64,000 bases of DNA from Epilinea sp044228875 (GCA_044228875.1 JBGAUA010000001.1:1-64000); one strand, 5' to 3'. Shown: positions 25,563 to 34,693, counted from the stretch's first letter. Numbers and translations: made by a program. The notes: generated by a model from the letters alone, not told the origin.

Positions 25563-26479
25563 CCGCCACCCTTGCGGCCGGTCTGCCACCGCCGCCGCTC
25601 CTGGCCGTCCTAGCCCGGGCCCTGCGGGCAACCAAGGTCTGGCTGCCAGGCCCGGCGGAGGCCTGGGACGTCGACTGGCGATCCCGACTGCCTCGGGGTC
25701 TGGAGCCATGCGCCTTGCCGGAGGACGGCATGCCGCCGCCCGGGGTCAGCCTGGCGATACTGCCGGAGGGCGTCGACGCGGCGCTCGCGATCGCGGCCGG
25801 GGTGGCGCTGTTCCTGCTGCCGACCGGCCCCATGCCTCCCGCCACACCGTTGCTGGCGCCCCTGCGCCTGGCCGGAGGCGGTCTGTGGCTTGCGGGCAGT
25901 TGCCGCGCCGGCCTGAGCGCGGCGGCGACCAAGAGCCTTGCCCGGCTGGCCGAGCAGGAGCGGGCCAAGGCCTCCTTGGACCTGCTTCCGCCGGAGGTGG
26001 GCGCCCTGGTGCACGTGCTGGCCGCCGCCAGGGTCAGCCGGCGGGCCCTGGAGCTTGGTGCCGGGGCCGGCGCAAGCTCGCTGTGGCTGGCCTCGGCCCT
26101 CGTCGCCACAGGCGGCTCGCTGATCGCCATCGAGAAGGACAGCGCGCGGGTGAACCTGGCGCAAAGGGCCCTGCGCGCCGCGGACCTGGCCGCGAGGGTG
26201 GACCTGCGCATCGGCGAGGTGGAGCGGCTGGCTCCCAAGCTGGGCCGAGGCATCGACCTGTTGCTGATGGACGAGGGATTGGAGGACCGCGCGGAGCGGC
26301 TGGACCTGTTGCTGAACCTCGGCGTCCTGGCCCAGGGAGCCATCATCGTGGCCCACGGCGGTCGCCAGGATCCGGGCCGCGATGCCGCCTTCCAGGCACG
26401 GCTGCAGCTGGAACCGCGCATCGCGGTACGGCTGAGGCTCAACCTGGGGGCAGGGGTGACGCTGGGCGTGGTGGCCTAG
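25559..26479 (+). CDS. O-methyltransferase-like protein with N-terminal extension
   Basis: A 306-residue protein. The C-terminal 190 residues resemble cation-dependent (COG4122) O-methyltransferases: ALELGAGAGASSLWLASAL is motif I, LIAIEKDSARVNLAQRAL the ribose-binding strand, and IDLLLMDEGLE the motif IV position. The expected Asp-Asn metal pair after the GG turn is replaced by GAIIVAHGGRQ, so metal-dependent catalysis may be lost. The first 110 residues (hydrophobic, Pro-rich) match no domain I know. It is fused in the operon to the inositol phosphatase by an ATGA overlap. Confidence 0.65.
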   Translation: MTATLAAGLPPPPLLAVLARALRATKVWLPGPAEAWDVDWRSRLPRGLEPCALPEDGMPPPGVSLAILPEGVDAALAIAAGVALFLLPTGPMPPATPLLAPLRLAGGGLWLAGSCRAGLSAAATKSLARLAEQERAKASLDLLPPEVGALVHVLAAARVSRRALELGAGAGASSLWLASALVATGGSLIAIEKDSARVNLAQRALRAADLAARVDLRIGEVERLAPKLGRGIDLLLMDEGLEDRAERLDLLLNLGVLAQGAIIVAHGGRQDPGRDAAFQARLQLEPRIAVRLRLNLGAGVTLGVVA

Positions 26480-26626
26480 GCGGCGCGGTACGGCCGCCGC
26501 GGCCGTGCCCGCCCCCATCCCCTGGCCGGCGTACTCACCCCACGCTATACTCGGCCGCGCTTGACGCAGTTTCGCCAGCGACCCACCGTCGGCATGCCGA
26601 CCGCCCCCGCCCGGGAGAGCCAGACC

Positions 26627-26968
26627 ATGAACGCCGAGCTCGCCACCCGCTTCAACCTGCTGGCCGCGGCCTATGCGCTGAGCGCGGCGCTGCTGCTGCT
26701 CTGCAGCATCGTCGCCTGGAACGCCTGGCGCAGCTTCAAGCAAAGCGCCGACCTCATGTGGATGGGCGCCTTCATGGTCGGCTTGCTGGTGCAGGTGGGC
26801 AGCGTATGGGAAGCCCTGGTCCTCAAGGACGCCATCCGCCTGTTGAACCCCTCTCTGTTGGCGACCTTCGCCGACACCACCCGCCTGCGACTGCCGTTTG
26901 CCACCTTCATGGTGGTGGCGAGCTTCCTGACCTTCATGGCCTTCCGCGCCCGCCGCTCCGACTTCTGA
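26627..26968 (+). CDS. Small membrane protein of unknown function
   Basis: A 113-residue protein with three transmembrane segments (about 10-30, 45-65 and 85-105) and no recognised motif. GGGAG lies upstream of the ATG, and a TATACT hexamer at 26546-26551 could be its -10 box. The NurA gene starts six bases after its stop, so the two are cotranscribed. A similar small membrane gene follows NurA, which suggests that the nuclease is embedded in a membrane-linked unit. Confidence 0.65.
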   Translation: MNAELATRFNLLAAAYALSAALLLLCSIVAWNAWRSFKQSADLMWMGAFMVGLLVQVGSVWEALVLKDAIRLLNPSLLATFADTTRLRLPFATFMVVASFLTFMAFRARRSDF

Positions 26969-26974
26969 GCTGGT

Positions 26975-28078
26975 ATGCCGGACTTCGTCGCCGACCTGGC
27001 GCAGGAGCTCGCGGGACGCGGCGACTCGCTGCGGCGCGCCTTGGGGCAGCCGCTGGAGCGCGATGACCAGGACCTGGCTCGGTTGGTGCGCACCCATTGG
27101 GCGCCCTTGCCGCCGGCAACGCCGCTCGGGCCCGCCTGCGCCGTCGACGGCAGCCTGGGCCAATTGGACCTGGACAACGGCGGCTATTTCATCGTCGCCC
27201 AGGCTCTGGCCATGGGCAGCGATGGCCTCGAGCGCTCGCGCGTTGCCGTCGAGTTGTTGCCGCCCACTGTCGCCCGCGCCACGGCAGCCCGCCTGGCGGA
27301 CCTCCTGCAGCGCGGGCTGGAGTTGTCCCTGGCCGAAGCGGTGCTGCGCGAGGGGGCCCTGCCGCCTGGTGGTCTCCTCCATCTGGACGGCGCCCTGTAC
27401 GGCCTCCTGCCGCAACTGTACCCCCTGCGCCTCGACGCCGACGTGGACCTGCCGGACCACCCCAGGCGTGTCCTGGACGCCTACCTGGGACTCCTGAGCA
27501 CCGCACGGGCGGCCGACGTGGGCATCGTCGCCGTGGCGAAGACCAGCCGCGAGGCAACCCACGCGAAGATCTGGCGGGAGGCCGCCGGGCTGGAGGGGCG
27601 CCTGGACATTCCCGCGTCCTGGAGCGACGCGGCCTTGATCAGCCGGTGGGCCGCTGAGGGGGCTGGGTTCTCCCAGCCGGTGGTCCTGGGCCGGCGCGGC
27701 TTTGTGGGCGGCTCGCTGGAGATCCTGCAGCAGCCCGAGGTGGCCGACTCCCCCGCCATCGTCAGCTGCTTCGTGCGCCTGGCGCCCCTGGACGATCTCC
27801 TGCGCGTGGACCTGCCCGCCCATCAGGCCGGTGATCCTCGCCGTTTGGGCGAACTGGACGCCGAGATCCTTTCCGGCGGAGCGGCGGCTGTCGCCCCCGT
27901 CCTCGGTCAACTCGCCGCGGATTGGGGCGGGACCGATGTCTACAACGCCCTGCTCTATGCCGTGGATCGGGCCGTACGCCTGCGCCGCCAGACCCTGGCC
28001 GAGGTCTACCTCCCGCTCCTGGCGGAGGAACTGGCCCTGCCACTGCGCCCGGACCGATCCAGCCGGCGCTTCCTGTAG
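26975..28078 (+). CDS. nurA: NurA-domain nuclease
   Basis: A 367-residue protein of the NurA family, 5'-3' nucleases known from archaeal DNA-end resection with the HerA helicase. The first catalytic block is PACAVDGSLGQLDL with Asp58. The second, ADVGIVAVAKTSREATHAKI, carries the conserved Lys and basic residues. A C-terminal segment, GGTDVYNALLYAVDRAVRL, fits the family end. No HerA gene is within the window. It follows the small membrane gene by six bases. Confidence 0.8.
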   Translation: MPDFVADLAQELAGRGDSLRRALGQPLERDDQDLARLVRTHWAPLPPATPLGPACAVDGSLGQLDLDNGGYFIVAQALAMGSDGLERSRVAVELLPPTVARATAARLADLLQRGLELSLAEAVLREGALPPGGLLHLDGALYGLLPQLYPLRLDADVDLPDHPRRVLDAYLGLLSTARAADVGIVAVAKTSREATHAKIWREAAGLEGRLDIPASWSDAALISRWAAEGAGFSQPVVLGRRGFVGGSLEILQQPEVADSPAIVSCFVRLAPLDDLLRVDLPAHQAGDPRRLGELDAEILSGGAAAVAPVLGQLAADWGGTDVYNALLYAVDRAVRLRRQTLAEVYLPLLAEELALPLRPDRSSRRFL

Positions 28079-28211
28079 CCTGAGACCCGCGGTCCCGACC
28101 ACGCTACCGGCCGAGCCGAGGGCGCTGGGTCGCCGTCACGTCGCGAACGGCATTCCAGCCGCGCAAGGGGCGGGAAATGACCGACCGCTGGCCCCCGCCC
28201 TCCCCACCGGA

Positions 28212-28217
28212 TATAAT
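28212..28217 (+). promoter_or_regulatory. Perfect -10 box before the small membrane gene
   Basis: TATAAT, 70 bases before the ATG at 28287. No convincing -35 hexamer at 16-18 bases. Confidence 0.35.
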
Positions 28218-28286
28218 GCCGCCCCCCCACCGGGCGGAGGCCGCGATTCCATTCGCCGACGCAGCTCGCCGCTCCAAGGAGATCCC

Positions 28287-28625
28287 ATGGACAGCCTCTT
28301 GGCCCCCCTGTCGGTCTACAAGCCCCTGATGCGCATGACGGCAGCCGGTCTCGGCGCCGCGATGGCGCTCCTGCTCTTCAGCCTGGCCGTCTGGGCCTGG
28401 CGCGACATCAGCGCCCGGAGCCGGGACAGTCTGTTACGCGCCGGCGCCGTCATCCTGGTGGTGGGCCTGCCTGCCTTCGGGATCATCGTCTACATGCTCC
28501 TCCGACCGCGCGAGACCATCGCGGAGCGCTACGAGCGAGAGCTGATCGAAGAGCTGCTGGCGCGGGAGGTCAGCACCGGAGCACTCAGCCGGCGATCCGT
28601 ACGCCAGGCCGCCCCCGGTTCCTGA
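28287..28625 (+). CDS. Small membrane protein with cytoplasmic helical tail
   Basis: A 112-residue protein with two transmembrane segments (about 15-35 and 48-68) and a charged helical tail, RPRETIAERYERELIEELLA, rich in Glu and Arg. AAGGAG precedes the ATG. No family recognised. The tail could dock a cytoplasmic partner. It lies between the NurA gene and pyrD on the same strand. Confidence 0.65.
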   Translation: MDSLLAPLSVYKPLMRMTAAGLGAAMALLLFSLAVWAWRDISARSRDSLLRAGAVILVVGLPAFGIIVYMLLRPRETIAERYERELIEELLAREVSTGALSRRSVRQAAPGS

Positions 28626-28646
28626 GCCGGATCCCCGCATAGCCCC

Positions 28647-29654
28647 ATGAGCAAGCCCGACCTGGCCGTGAACATCGCCGGGCTGCAGTTGCTGAATCCA
28701 CTGGTCCTGGCCTCCGGCATCCTGGGCACCCACGCGTCCTTGATGTTGCGTGCGGCCCAAGGCGGAGCCGGCGCCATCACCGCGAAGAGCGCCGGCCCCC
28801 AGCCTCGCAGCGGCCATCCCAATCCGAGCTGCGTCGACTTCGGTGGCGGCCTGCTGAACGCCATCGGTCTGGCGAACCCCGGGGCGGAGGCCGAGGTGGC
28901 GCTGCTCCGCGAGACCCGCACCCATCTGTTGCCCCTCGGCGTGCCGCTCATCGCCAGCATCTTCGCCGATCGGGTGGAGAACTTCGGACGCGTCGCGGCG
29001 CGGATCGCCGAGGCGGCGCCCGACCTCCTCGAGGTCAACATCAGCTGCCCCAACGTGGCCTCGGATTTCGGCGAGCCGTTTGCCGGCAGCCCGGCCTCAG
29101 CCGCCGCGGTGACCGCGGCGGTACGCAGCCAGGTCGCCATGCCCATCATCATCAAGCTGGCCCCCAACGTGCCGGACCTGGGACAGATCGCGAAGGCCGT
29201 GGTGGACGCCGGCGCGGACGCCATCTGTGCCGTCAACACCATGCCCGGCCTCCTGGTGGATCTGGAGAGCGGCCAACCTGTTCTGGCCAACCGCAGCGGC
29301 GGCATCAGCGGCGCCGCCCTCGCGCCCATCGCCCTCTACGCCGTCTACCAGATCACAGCCGCCGTCAAGGTGCCCGTCATCGGCACGGGGGGTGTCGGCA
29401 GCGGAGCCGATGCCCTGCGCATGATCATGGCCGGCGCCACGGCCGTGGGCGTGGGGTCAGCCGTCTACCGTGAAGGTCCGGCGGTCTTCGGGCGCATCGC
29501 CGCGGAGATGGCCGACTGGCTTGCCGAACGAGGCCTGACCCTGGACCAGGTTCGTGGCCGGGCCCATGACCGGCCGCTCTGGCCGGAGACGCCATCCACA
29601 CCGCCGGTCCCCCATGCCATGGACCGGAGCGGCGACCGCGAGGGACCCGGATGA
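28647..29654 (+). CDS. pyrD: Dihydroorotate dehydrogenase, class 1B catalytic subunit
   Basis: A 335-residue FMN enzyme that oxidises dihydroorotate to orotate in pyrimidine synthesis. Markers are NPLVLASGILG at the N-terminus, VNISCPNV, which includes the catalytic cysteine of class 1B, IIKLAPNVPDLGQI, GGISGAALAPIALYAVYQI and the phosphate-binding TGGVGSGADALRMIMAGA. Its partner pyrK overlaps the stop codon by four bases, as expected for the NAD-linked PyrD-PyrK heterotetramer. A C-terminal tail of about 30 residues extends beyond the usual family length. Confidence 0.92.
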   Translation: MSKPDLAVNIAGLQLLNPLVLASGILGTHASLMLRAAQGGAGAITAKSAGPQPRSGHPNPSCVDFGGGLLNAIGLANPGAEAEVALLRETRTHLLPLGVPLIASIFADRVENFGRVAARIAEAAPDLLEVNISCPNVASDFGEPFAGSPASAAAVTAAVRSQVAMPIIIKLAPNVPDLGQIAKAVVDAGADAICAVNTMPGLLVDLESGQPVLANRSGGISGAALAPIALYAVYQITAAVKVPVIGTGGVGSGADALRMIMAGATAVGVGSAVYREGPAVFGRIAAEMADWLAERGLTLDQVRGRAHDRPLWPETPSTPPVPHAMDRSGDREGPG

Positions 29655-30406
29655 TGGCCACTGACACCAGCGGCGGCAGTAGGACCGGCGGGCTGCCGCT
29701 GCCCTACCGGGTCGCGTCGACGCGACAGGAGAACCACCGCACACGCACGATCATCCTGGATGGTGCCGTGAACGCCGAGCCAGGTCAGTTCTGCATGCTT
29801 TGGTTGCCCGGCCTGGACGAGAAGCCCTTCAGTGTCGCCGCCGACAACCCGGCGGCCTTCACCGTCGCCGCGGTCGGCCCCTTCAGCCGTGCGATCCACG
29901 CGCTCTCTCCGGGCGACCGCATCTGGCTGCGAGGCCCCTTCGGACGGCCCTTTCGACTGGAGGGACGCGACGCCCTCATGGTGGGCGGCGGCTACGGCGT
30001 CGCGCCCATGCTGCTATTGGCCGGCCGAGCGCTGGCCGCCGGCCAGCGCGTAAGGGTGGCCATCGGGGCACGAGAAGCCGGCGACCTGCTGCTGGCCGAC
30101 GCCTTCCGCGAGCTGGGTGTCGAGCCCATCCTGACCACCGATGACGGTAGCATGGGACGACGCGGTCGGGTCACTGAAGCCCTGGCGCCGCTCTTTGACG
30201 CCGACCCTCCGGATGCCCTCTACGCCTGCGGCCCGCATGGCATGCTGGCGGCGCTGGCCGACCTGGCCCGCGCACACCGCCTGCCCGCCCAGTTGTCCTG
30301 GGAAGCCTACATGCGCTGCGGCATCGGCATCTGCGGCAGCTGCGAGCAGGATGGGCGGCTGCTCTGCGCCGACGGCCCGGTGCTCAGGGAGGATGATCCA
30401 TGTTAG
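29651..30406 (+). CDS. pyrK: Dihydroorotate dehydrogenase electron transfer subunit
   Basis: A 251-residue FAD- and 2Fe-2S-containing subunit that passes electrons from PyrD to NAD. MLWLPGLDEKPFSVAAD binds FAD, and MVGGGYGVAPMLLLAGRAL with a later ACGPHGMLAALA forms the NAD site. The iron-sulfur cluster is held by four cysteines in MRCGIGICGSCEQDGRLLC. Start and end overlap the neighbours (pyrD and the next gene), so the three genes are translated in series. The coupling of a secreted protein to pyrK is odd. Confidence 0.92.
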   Translation: MMATDTSGGSRTGGLPLPYRVASTRQENHRTRTIILDGAVNAEPGQFCMLWLPGLDEKPFSVAADNPAAFTVAAVGPFSRAIHALSPGDRIWLRGPFGRPFRLEGRDALMVGGGYGVAPMLLLAGRALAAGQRVRVAIGAREAGDLLLADAFRELGVEPILTTDDGSMGRRGRVTEALAPLFDADPPDALYACGPHGMLAALADLARAHRLPAQLSWEAYMRCGIGICGSCEQDGRLLCADGPVLREDDPC

Positions 30407-33051
30407 ATCGGCTTTCCCGCCGGACAGTCCACCCGCAACCTTCCCGTTTCCCCGCCGTTTCGGTCCCGGATGCCGGTGAACGGGAGCGCGCGTGGGCGGG
30501 GGCGCGGGTCCGCAAGCAGGCTCGAGCATCGCGCCTCCGTCCTGCCCTGCCCCTGCTCCTCGTCCTCGGCGCGACGCTCATTTCTCCGGCGAGCGCACCC
30601 CCGCCCGGCATGCCGTCCTCCGCGGCGCTCGCCCAGGGGCGGCGCCCGCCGGCCGGTGGCGCGCTCTGGGGATGGGGCGGCTACAGCGCCATCGCTCCTG
30701 AGAACACCCTGGCCGCCCTCCGCGCCGCCGCGGAGGCGGGATTCCCCCGCGTCTGGGTGGATGTGCGAGCGACCCTGGACCAGGTACCCGTCCTGTTGCG
30801 CGACGAGACCCTGGACCGCAGCACCGTATGCAGCGGCGCGGTGAAGCAGCTGCCGGCGAGCACCGTCACCGCTTGCGACGCCGGATCGCGCTTTGACGCG
30901 GCCTTCGCCGGAGAGAAGGTACCTCGCCTGGCCGAGGCGCTGGCCATCCCCGGCCTCAGCCTGGTGTTGGAGCTGCGCGATGCGCCTCCGGCCGCGGTAC
31001 TCGGCGTGATCCAGGCCGCGGGCGCCGGAACGCGGGTGACCATCGTCAGTCCGGATGCGGAGATCCTGGCAGCCTTCAACCCTGTTCTGCCGCCCGGGGC
31101 GCTGCGCCTGCGCGGCGTGGACCTGAGCCGCCGCACCCTGCAGTCCCTCCTGGGTGCCGGTGTGGGCGGCCTGGTGCTCGATGCCCTCGCCATGGAGGAC
31201 TTGGACACCGCGAACCTGGCCCAACTTCGCCAGGCCGGCCTGAAGCTGGACGTAGGCCCGGCCCTCGAGGAGCGCGACCTCTACGCCGCAGCCGCCATCG
31301 GCGCCGACGCCATCGCCGTCGAGCGCCTGGTGCCCGCTGAGCGGGCTCTGGGCCTGTCATGGCGTAGCTACAGCTCAGCGGCTTTCGGCTTGAGCACCTC
31401 CGGTCCACAAGCCTTCGGCCGTGCCTTGGCCACCGGCGACTTCAACGGCGACCGGCGGACGGACCTCGCCTTGGGAGCTCCTTTGGAAGGCGCCACGGCG
31501 ACCGGCGCGGGTTGGGTGGGCGTCAGCTACGGCGGCAGCCGCTTTCCCGGGACGGTCTACCAGGAAGCGGGCACCGAGCAGGATGGCGAGTGGGGCAGTG
31601 GCTTTGCCGCCGCGGACTGGAACGACGACGGCATCGACGACCTGGCTATCGGCTACCCCCTCCGTGACTTCACCGCCGGAAACAGCGGCGCCATCTGGCT
31701 TTGGGATGGGGCTGGTGGCGGCTTCGGACGGCTGACACGTCCGGTAGGCCCGCGGGCGGATACCGGCGCCCATCTGGGCGAGACGCTGGCCGAAGGCGAC
31801 TTCAACGCCGACGGCGTCACGGATCTGGCCGTCGCCGCGCCGGACACGGTGTTGGAGGGTCAACAGTCGGCCGGGCGCGTTTGGATCCTGCCCGGCCAGT
31901 CGGGCTCGGGCCCGGTCACCACCGGCCAGATCGTCATCGACCGCACCGACGAAGAGGTGCCCCGCGCGCCCTTGCCGCGCGAGCGTTTGGGCGCCGCCCT
32001 CGCCATGGGCGACTTCAACGGCGACGGTGTCACGGATCTGGCCATCGGCGGTCCCGGCGGCGGAACCGAGACCGTGGCCCAAGCCGGCACAGTGTTGTTG
32101 GCCTTCGGCTCGACCCGGGATCCTCAGACGGGCGACGGCCGCTACCTGGGCGTGGTGGAGGTCCATCGCGACCTGCCGGAGATCGCGGGCAACGCCGAAC
32201 GGGGCGGTATGTTCGGCGCTTCGCTGGCGGTGGCGGACTTCGACGGCGACGCCTACGACGACCTGGCGATCGGCTCGCCGGGGACGACGGTGAACGGAGT
32301 GCGCGGCGCGGGAGACCTGGTGATCCTCTTCGGCGGCGCCGACCTGGTCACGGAAGGCGCGGAAGATCCGATGGACCCGATGAAGCGCCTGCCGGCCACG
32401 TTGACCCTGGGCCGCGCCCTGACGTTGGACCAGGGCACGGGAGCGATTCCAGGCGAGCCGAGCAGCCGGGCGGCATGGGCTTCCGGCCTCGCGGTGGGCG
32501 ACCTGGACGGTGATGGGCGGCCGGATCTGGCGGTGAGCAGCAAGGAGTCGGTGGACCGGCTGACCGGCGCGGGCTCGGTCACGCTGCTCTATGGCGGGCC
32601 AGACGGGCCGGACAGTCGCCTGGCGATGCGCCTCACCCCCGGCATGGCGCCCCTGGCCTTGCCGGCCTCGGGCGACCTGGGCTTCGGCGCGGCCATGGCA
32701 ATGAGCGACTTCAACGGGGACGGGGCGCTAGACCTGGCTCTCGGCGCCCCGGGTCGGGCGGTAGACGGCTTCGCCCGCGCGGGGCTGCTGGCAGTGGCTT
32801 GGGGCTACGACCCGCTGCTGCCCGGCGTGCCCACCCCCACAGCCCTGCCGCCCACTGCCAGCCCGACGGCGACGACGACGGAAGTGGTCACCCCCTCCAT
32901 CACGCCGACCCCCGTCAACACGCCGACCGGCACATCCACCGCCACGGCCACCACGGCCCCGCGGCCGGCCTTCCTGCCGATGGCTATCCGCCTGCGGGCC
33001 TTCCCGGGGCGTTACCCCACGCCGGCGCCGGGGCTGACGCTGCGCCGGTGA
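30400..33051 (+). CDS. Secreted protein: inactive-looking GDPD domain plus seven FG-GAP repeats
   Basis: An 883-residue exported protein. A long N-terminus leads to a signal segment near residues 47-66. Residues about 88-325 follow the glycerophosphodiester phosphodiesterase fold (APENTLAAL at 99-107), but the catalytic HRG is WGG (92-94), the Glu of ELD is Trp119 and the HD histidine is Arg134. Seven FG-GAP repeats (about 333-805), each with DxNxDxxxDLA-type calcium loops, would close an integrin-alpha-like propeller. A Thr/Pro linker ends in RPAFLPMAIR. GGGAGG precedes the ATG, which overlaps pyrK by seven bases. A binding or adhesion role is likely. Confidence 0.82.
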   Translation: MLDRLSRRTVHPQPSRFPAVSVPDAGERERAWAGARVRKQARASRLRPALPLLLVLGATLISPASAPPPGMPSSAALAQGRRPPAGGALWGWGGYSAIAPENTLAALRAAAEAGFPRVWVDVRATLDQVPVLLRDETLDRSTVCSGAVKQLPASTVTACDAGSRFDAAFAGEKVPRLAEALAIPGLSLVLELRDAPPAAVLGVIQAAGAGTRVTIVSPDAEILAAFNPVLPPGALRLRGVDLSRRTLQSLLGAGVGGLVLDALAMEDLDTANLAQLRQAGLKLDVGPALEERDLYAAAAIGADAIAVERLVPAERALGLSWRSYSSAAFGLSTSGPQAFGRALATGDFNGDRRTDLALGAPLEGATATGAGWVGVSYGGSRFPGTVYQEAGTEQDGEWGSGFAAADWNDDGIDDLAIGYPLRDFTAGNSGAIWLWDGAGGGFGRLTRPVGPRADTGAHLGETLAEGDFNADGVTDLAVAAPDTVLEGQQSAGRVWILPGQSGSGPVTTGQIVIDRTDEEVPRAPLPRERLGAALAMGDFNGDGVTDLAIGGPGGGTETVAQAGTVLLAFGSTRDPQTGDGRYLGVVEVHRDLPEIAGNAERGGMFGASLAVADFDGDAYDDLAIGSPGTTVNGVRGAGDLVILFGGADLVTEGAEDPMDPMKRLPATLTLGRALTLDQGTGAIPGEPSSRAAWASGLAVGDLDGDGRPDLAVSSKESVDRLTGAGSVTLLYGGPDGPDSRLAMRLTPGMAPLALPASGDLGFGAAMAMSDFNGDGALDLALGAPGRAVDGFARAGLLAVAWGYDPLLPGVPTPTALPPTASPTATTTEVVTPSITPTPVNTPTGTSTATATTAPRPAFLPMAIRLRAFPGRYPTPAPGLTLRR

Positions 33052-33125
33052 TCAGGCGGCGGGCGCATGACGGCCGGAAGACTACGGCCAATCTGCCAAG
33101 GCTCGCTCCGCCCACCGGCCCGGAC

Positions 33126-33854
33126 TCAGTCGTCGTCGAACACCGGCACGGCGGACGACAGCTGCACCCGGTTGTTGCCGTTGCGCTCTCGCACCGCCTG
33201 CACGATATCGCGCGGCGTGGCGTCCTTGCGCAGACGCACCGCGTAATGCAGTTCGGTCATCAGGCCCGCCTGCACCGTCTGGATGGACTGCAGGCTGGCG
33301 CTGTCCACGTAGCGGGCGAAGGGCTCCGCCAGTACCTGCTCGAAGTCGATGTCCGGCGTCACGCGGATGATCAGGCTGTGGCTGGGTCGGTCCGGGGCGA
33401 ACAGGTTCAAGCGCGAGACCATCCAGACGAGCAGCGACACCAACGCCGTGGTGAACACTGCGATACCGTATTCCTGCGCGCCGATGGACAGTCCGATGGC
33501 CATGGCCAGGAAGATGAAGCCCACATCGATGGATTGGCTGACATTGCGTCGGAAGCGGATGATGGAGAAAGCCGCGAACACCGCCAGAGCCGTGTGCACG
33601 CGCGTGGAGACCACCATGATCACCACCGTGACCACCATGCCCAGCATGATCAAGGTCTGCACGTAGTCCTGCTGGTAGCCTGGGCCCGGATGGACCCTCT
33701 GGTACACCCAGCCGATGATGACCAGAAGGGCGAAGGCCAGAGCCAGGGCCCCCAAAACCTCCAAGGGCCCGACCGGCACTGCCACCGCATCGGCCGCGGC
33801 CGGCGCCGCGCCGGTGCCGAAGAGCAGGTTCATTGCGTCGGTCGCGCTATCCAT
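33126..33854 (-). CDS. DUF4956 membrane protein
   Basis: A 242-residue membrane protein with four transmembrane segments followed by a cytoplasmic ACT-like domain. The family core is AAFSIIRFRRNVSQSIDVGF followed by FLAMAIGLSIGAQEYGIAV. Its role is unknown, but genes of this family are often next to VTC-domain and CotH genes, as here. The start overlaps the VTC gene's 3' end by 25 bases. I chose the ATG seven bases after AAGG rather than a TTG two codons upstream. Confidence 0.85.
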   Translation of the reverse strand: MDSATDAMNLLFGTGAAPAAADAVAVPVGPLEVLGALALAFALLVIIGWVYQRVHPGPGYQQDYVQTLIMLGMVVTVVIMVVSTRVHTALAVFAAFSIIRFRRNVSQSIDVGFIFLAMAIGLSIGAQEYGIAVFTTALVSLLVWMVSRLNLFAPDRPSHSLIIRVTPDIDFEQVLAEPFARYVDSASLQSIQTVQAGLMTELHYAVRLRKDATPRDIVQAVRERNGNNRVQLSSAVPVFDDD

Positions 33855-34693
33855 GCCCAAGCCTTTCCGGCGGCGCCACCCGGCCCCGCCCGTCGATCCC
33901 CGCCGGCGAACCCGGCCAGGCCAATCGTCCAGTCCTGCGGCAGATCGATGCTCAATCCATGGGGCTGGATGGCCAGCGCCTCAACCGCCGTCTGATACTT
34001 GCTGAAGGAGCGGGGCTGGCAGCCCAGGCCGCCGAGCAGCCGCGCCAGCCAGTAGGGCACCGCGTGGTCCACCTTCACCTCCAGCACGCGCTGGTCGGGC
34101 GACACCAGGTCGACATCGAAGTCATGGTCGTCCGGGACCACCTGGTGGAAGGCCCGGGCCCGGGCCTTCAGCCCGGCATCGAAGGTCAGCCGAAGATCCG
34201 CCTCGGCGCCCTGGCCCATCCAGGCCTCGCGATCGTAACGCATGACACAGACCGGCCGCAGATCCTTGTCGATGATCAGCCGCTGTACCTCTTCCAGGAC
34301 AATGGCGTCCATGCCGGCCAGACGCCGGGCCAAGGGGCGACCGCGCGTGAGATCGAGGGCTTCCTCGATGGTCAGGGCGATGCGCCGCTTGCTGGTCCGG
34401 CCGGTGTACTTGTGCTTGATCTCCACAAAGGTGATGCCTTCGGGATGGTCACCGGCCTGGCCGTAGATGCGGATGCGCAGCTTGCGCCGCGAGGGCCGTC
34501 CCAGCAGGTTGTTGACGTAGATCGCTCGCTCGGCGTTGTCCAGGTAGAGGCTGATGATGGGGTAGCGACCATCCGGACCGGCATGCGGATCGGGCGCCAT
34601 GCGCGCCGCGACAGCCGCGCGGATGGCGACGGCCTGCTCAGCACGGACAACAAACTTGAGTTCGCGACGGTCGAAGCGGGTGATGGTGTCCAT
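33830..34693 (-). CDS. VTC-domain protein (polyphosphate polymerase type)
   Basis: A 287-residue protein of the VTC family, the fold that makes polyphosphate from ATP in yeast Vtc4. The basic and acidic tunnel residues are all visible: RFDRRELKFVV, YLDN, RKLRIRIYG, FVEIKHKYTGRTSKRR, VCVMRYDREAW, LRLTFD and LEVKVDHAVPYWL. This suggests catalytic competence, though most bacterial members are untested. It is transcribed with the DUF4956 gene and divergently from the CotH gene. The first ATG with the family N-terminus (MDTITRFDRREL) is used; no strong ribosome-binding site is seen. Confidence 0.85.
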   Translation of the reverse strand: MDTITRFDRRELKFVVRAEQAVAIRAAVAARMAPDPHAGPDGRYPIISLYLDNAERAIYVNNLLGRPSRRKLRIRIYGQAGDHPEGITFVEIKHKYTGRTSKRRIALTIEEALDLTRGRPLARRLAGMDAIVLEEVQRLIIDKDLRPVCVMRYDREAWMGQGAEADLRLTFDAGLKARARAFHQVVPDDHDFDVDLVSPDQRVLEVKVDHAVPYWLARLLGGLGCQPRSFSKYQTAVEALAIQPHGLSIDLPQDWTIGLAGFAGGDRRAGPGGAAGKAWAWIARPTQ

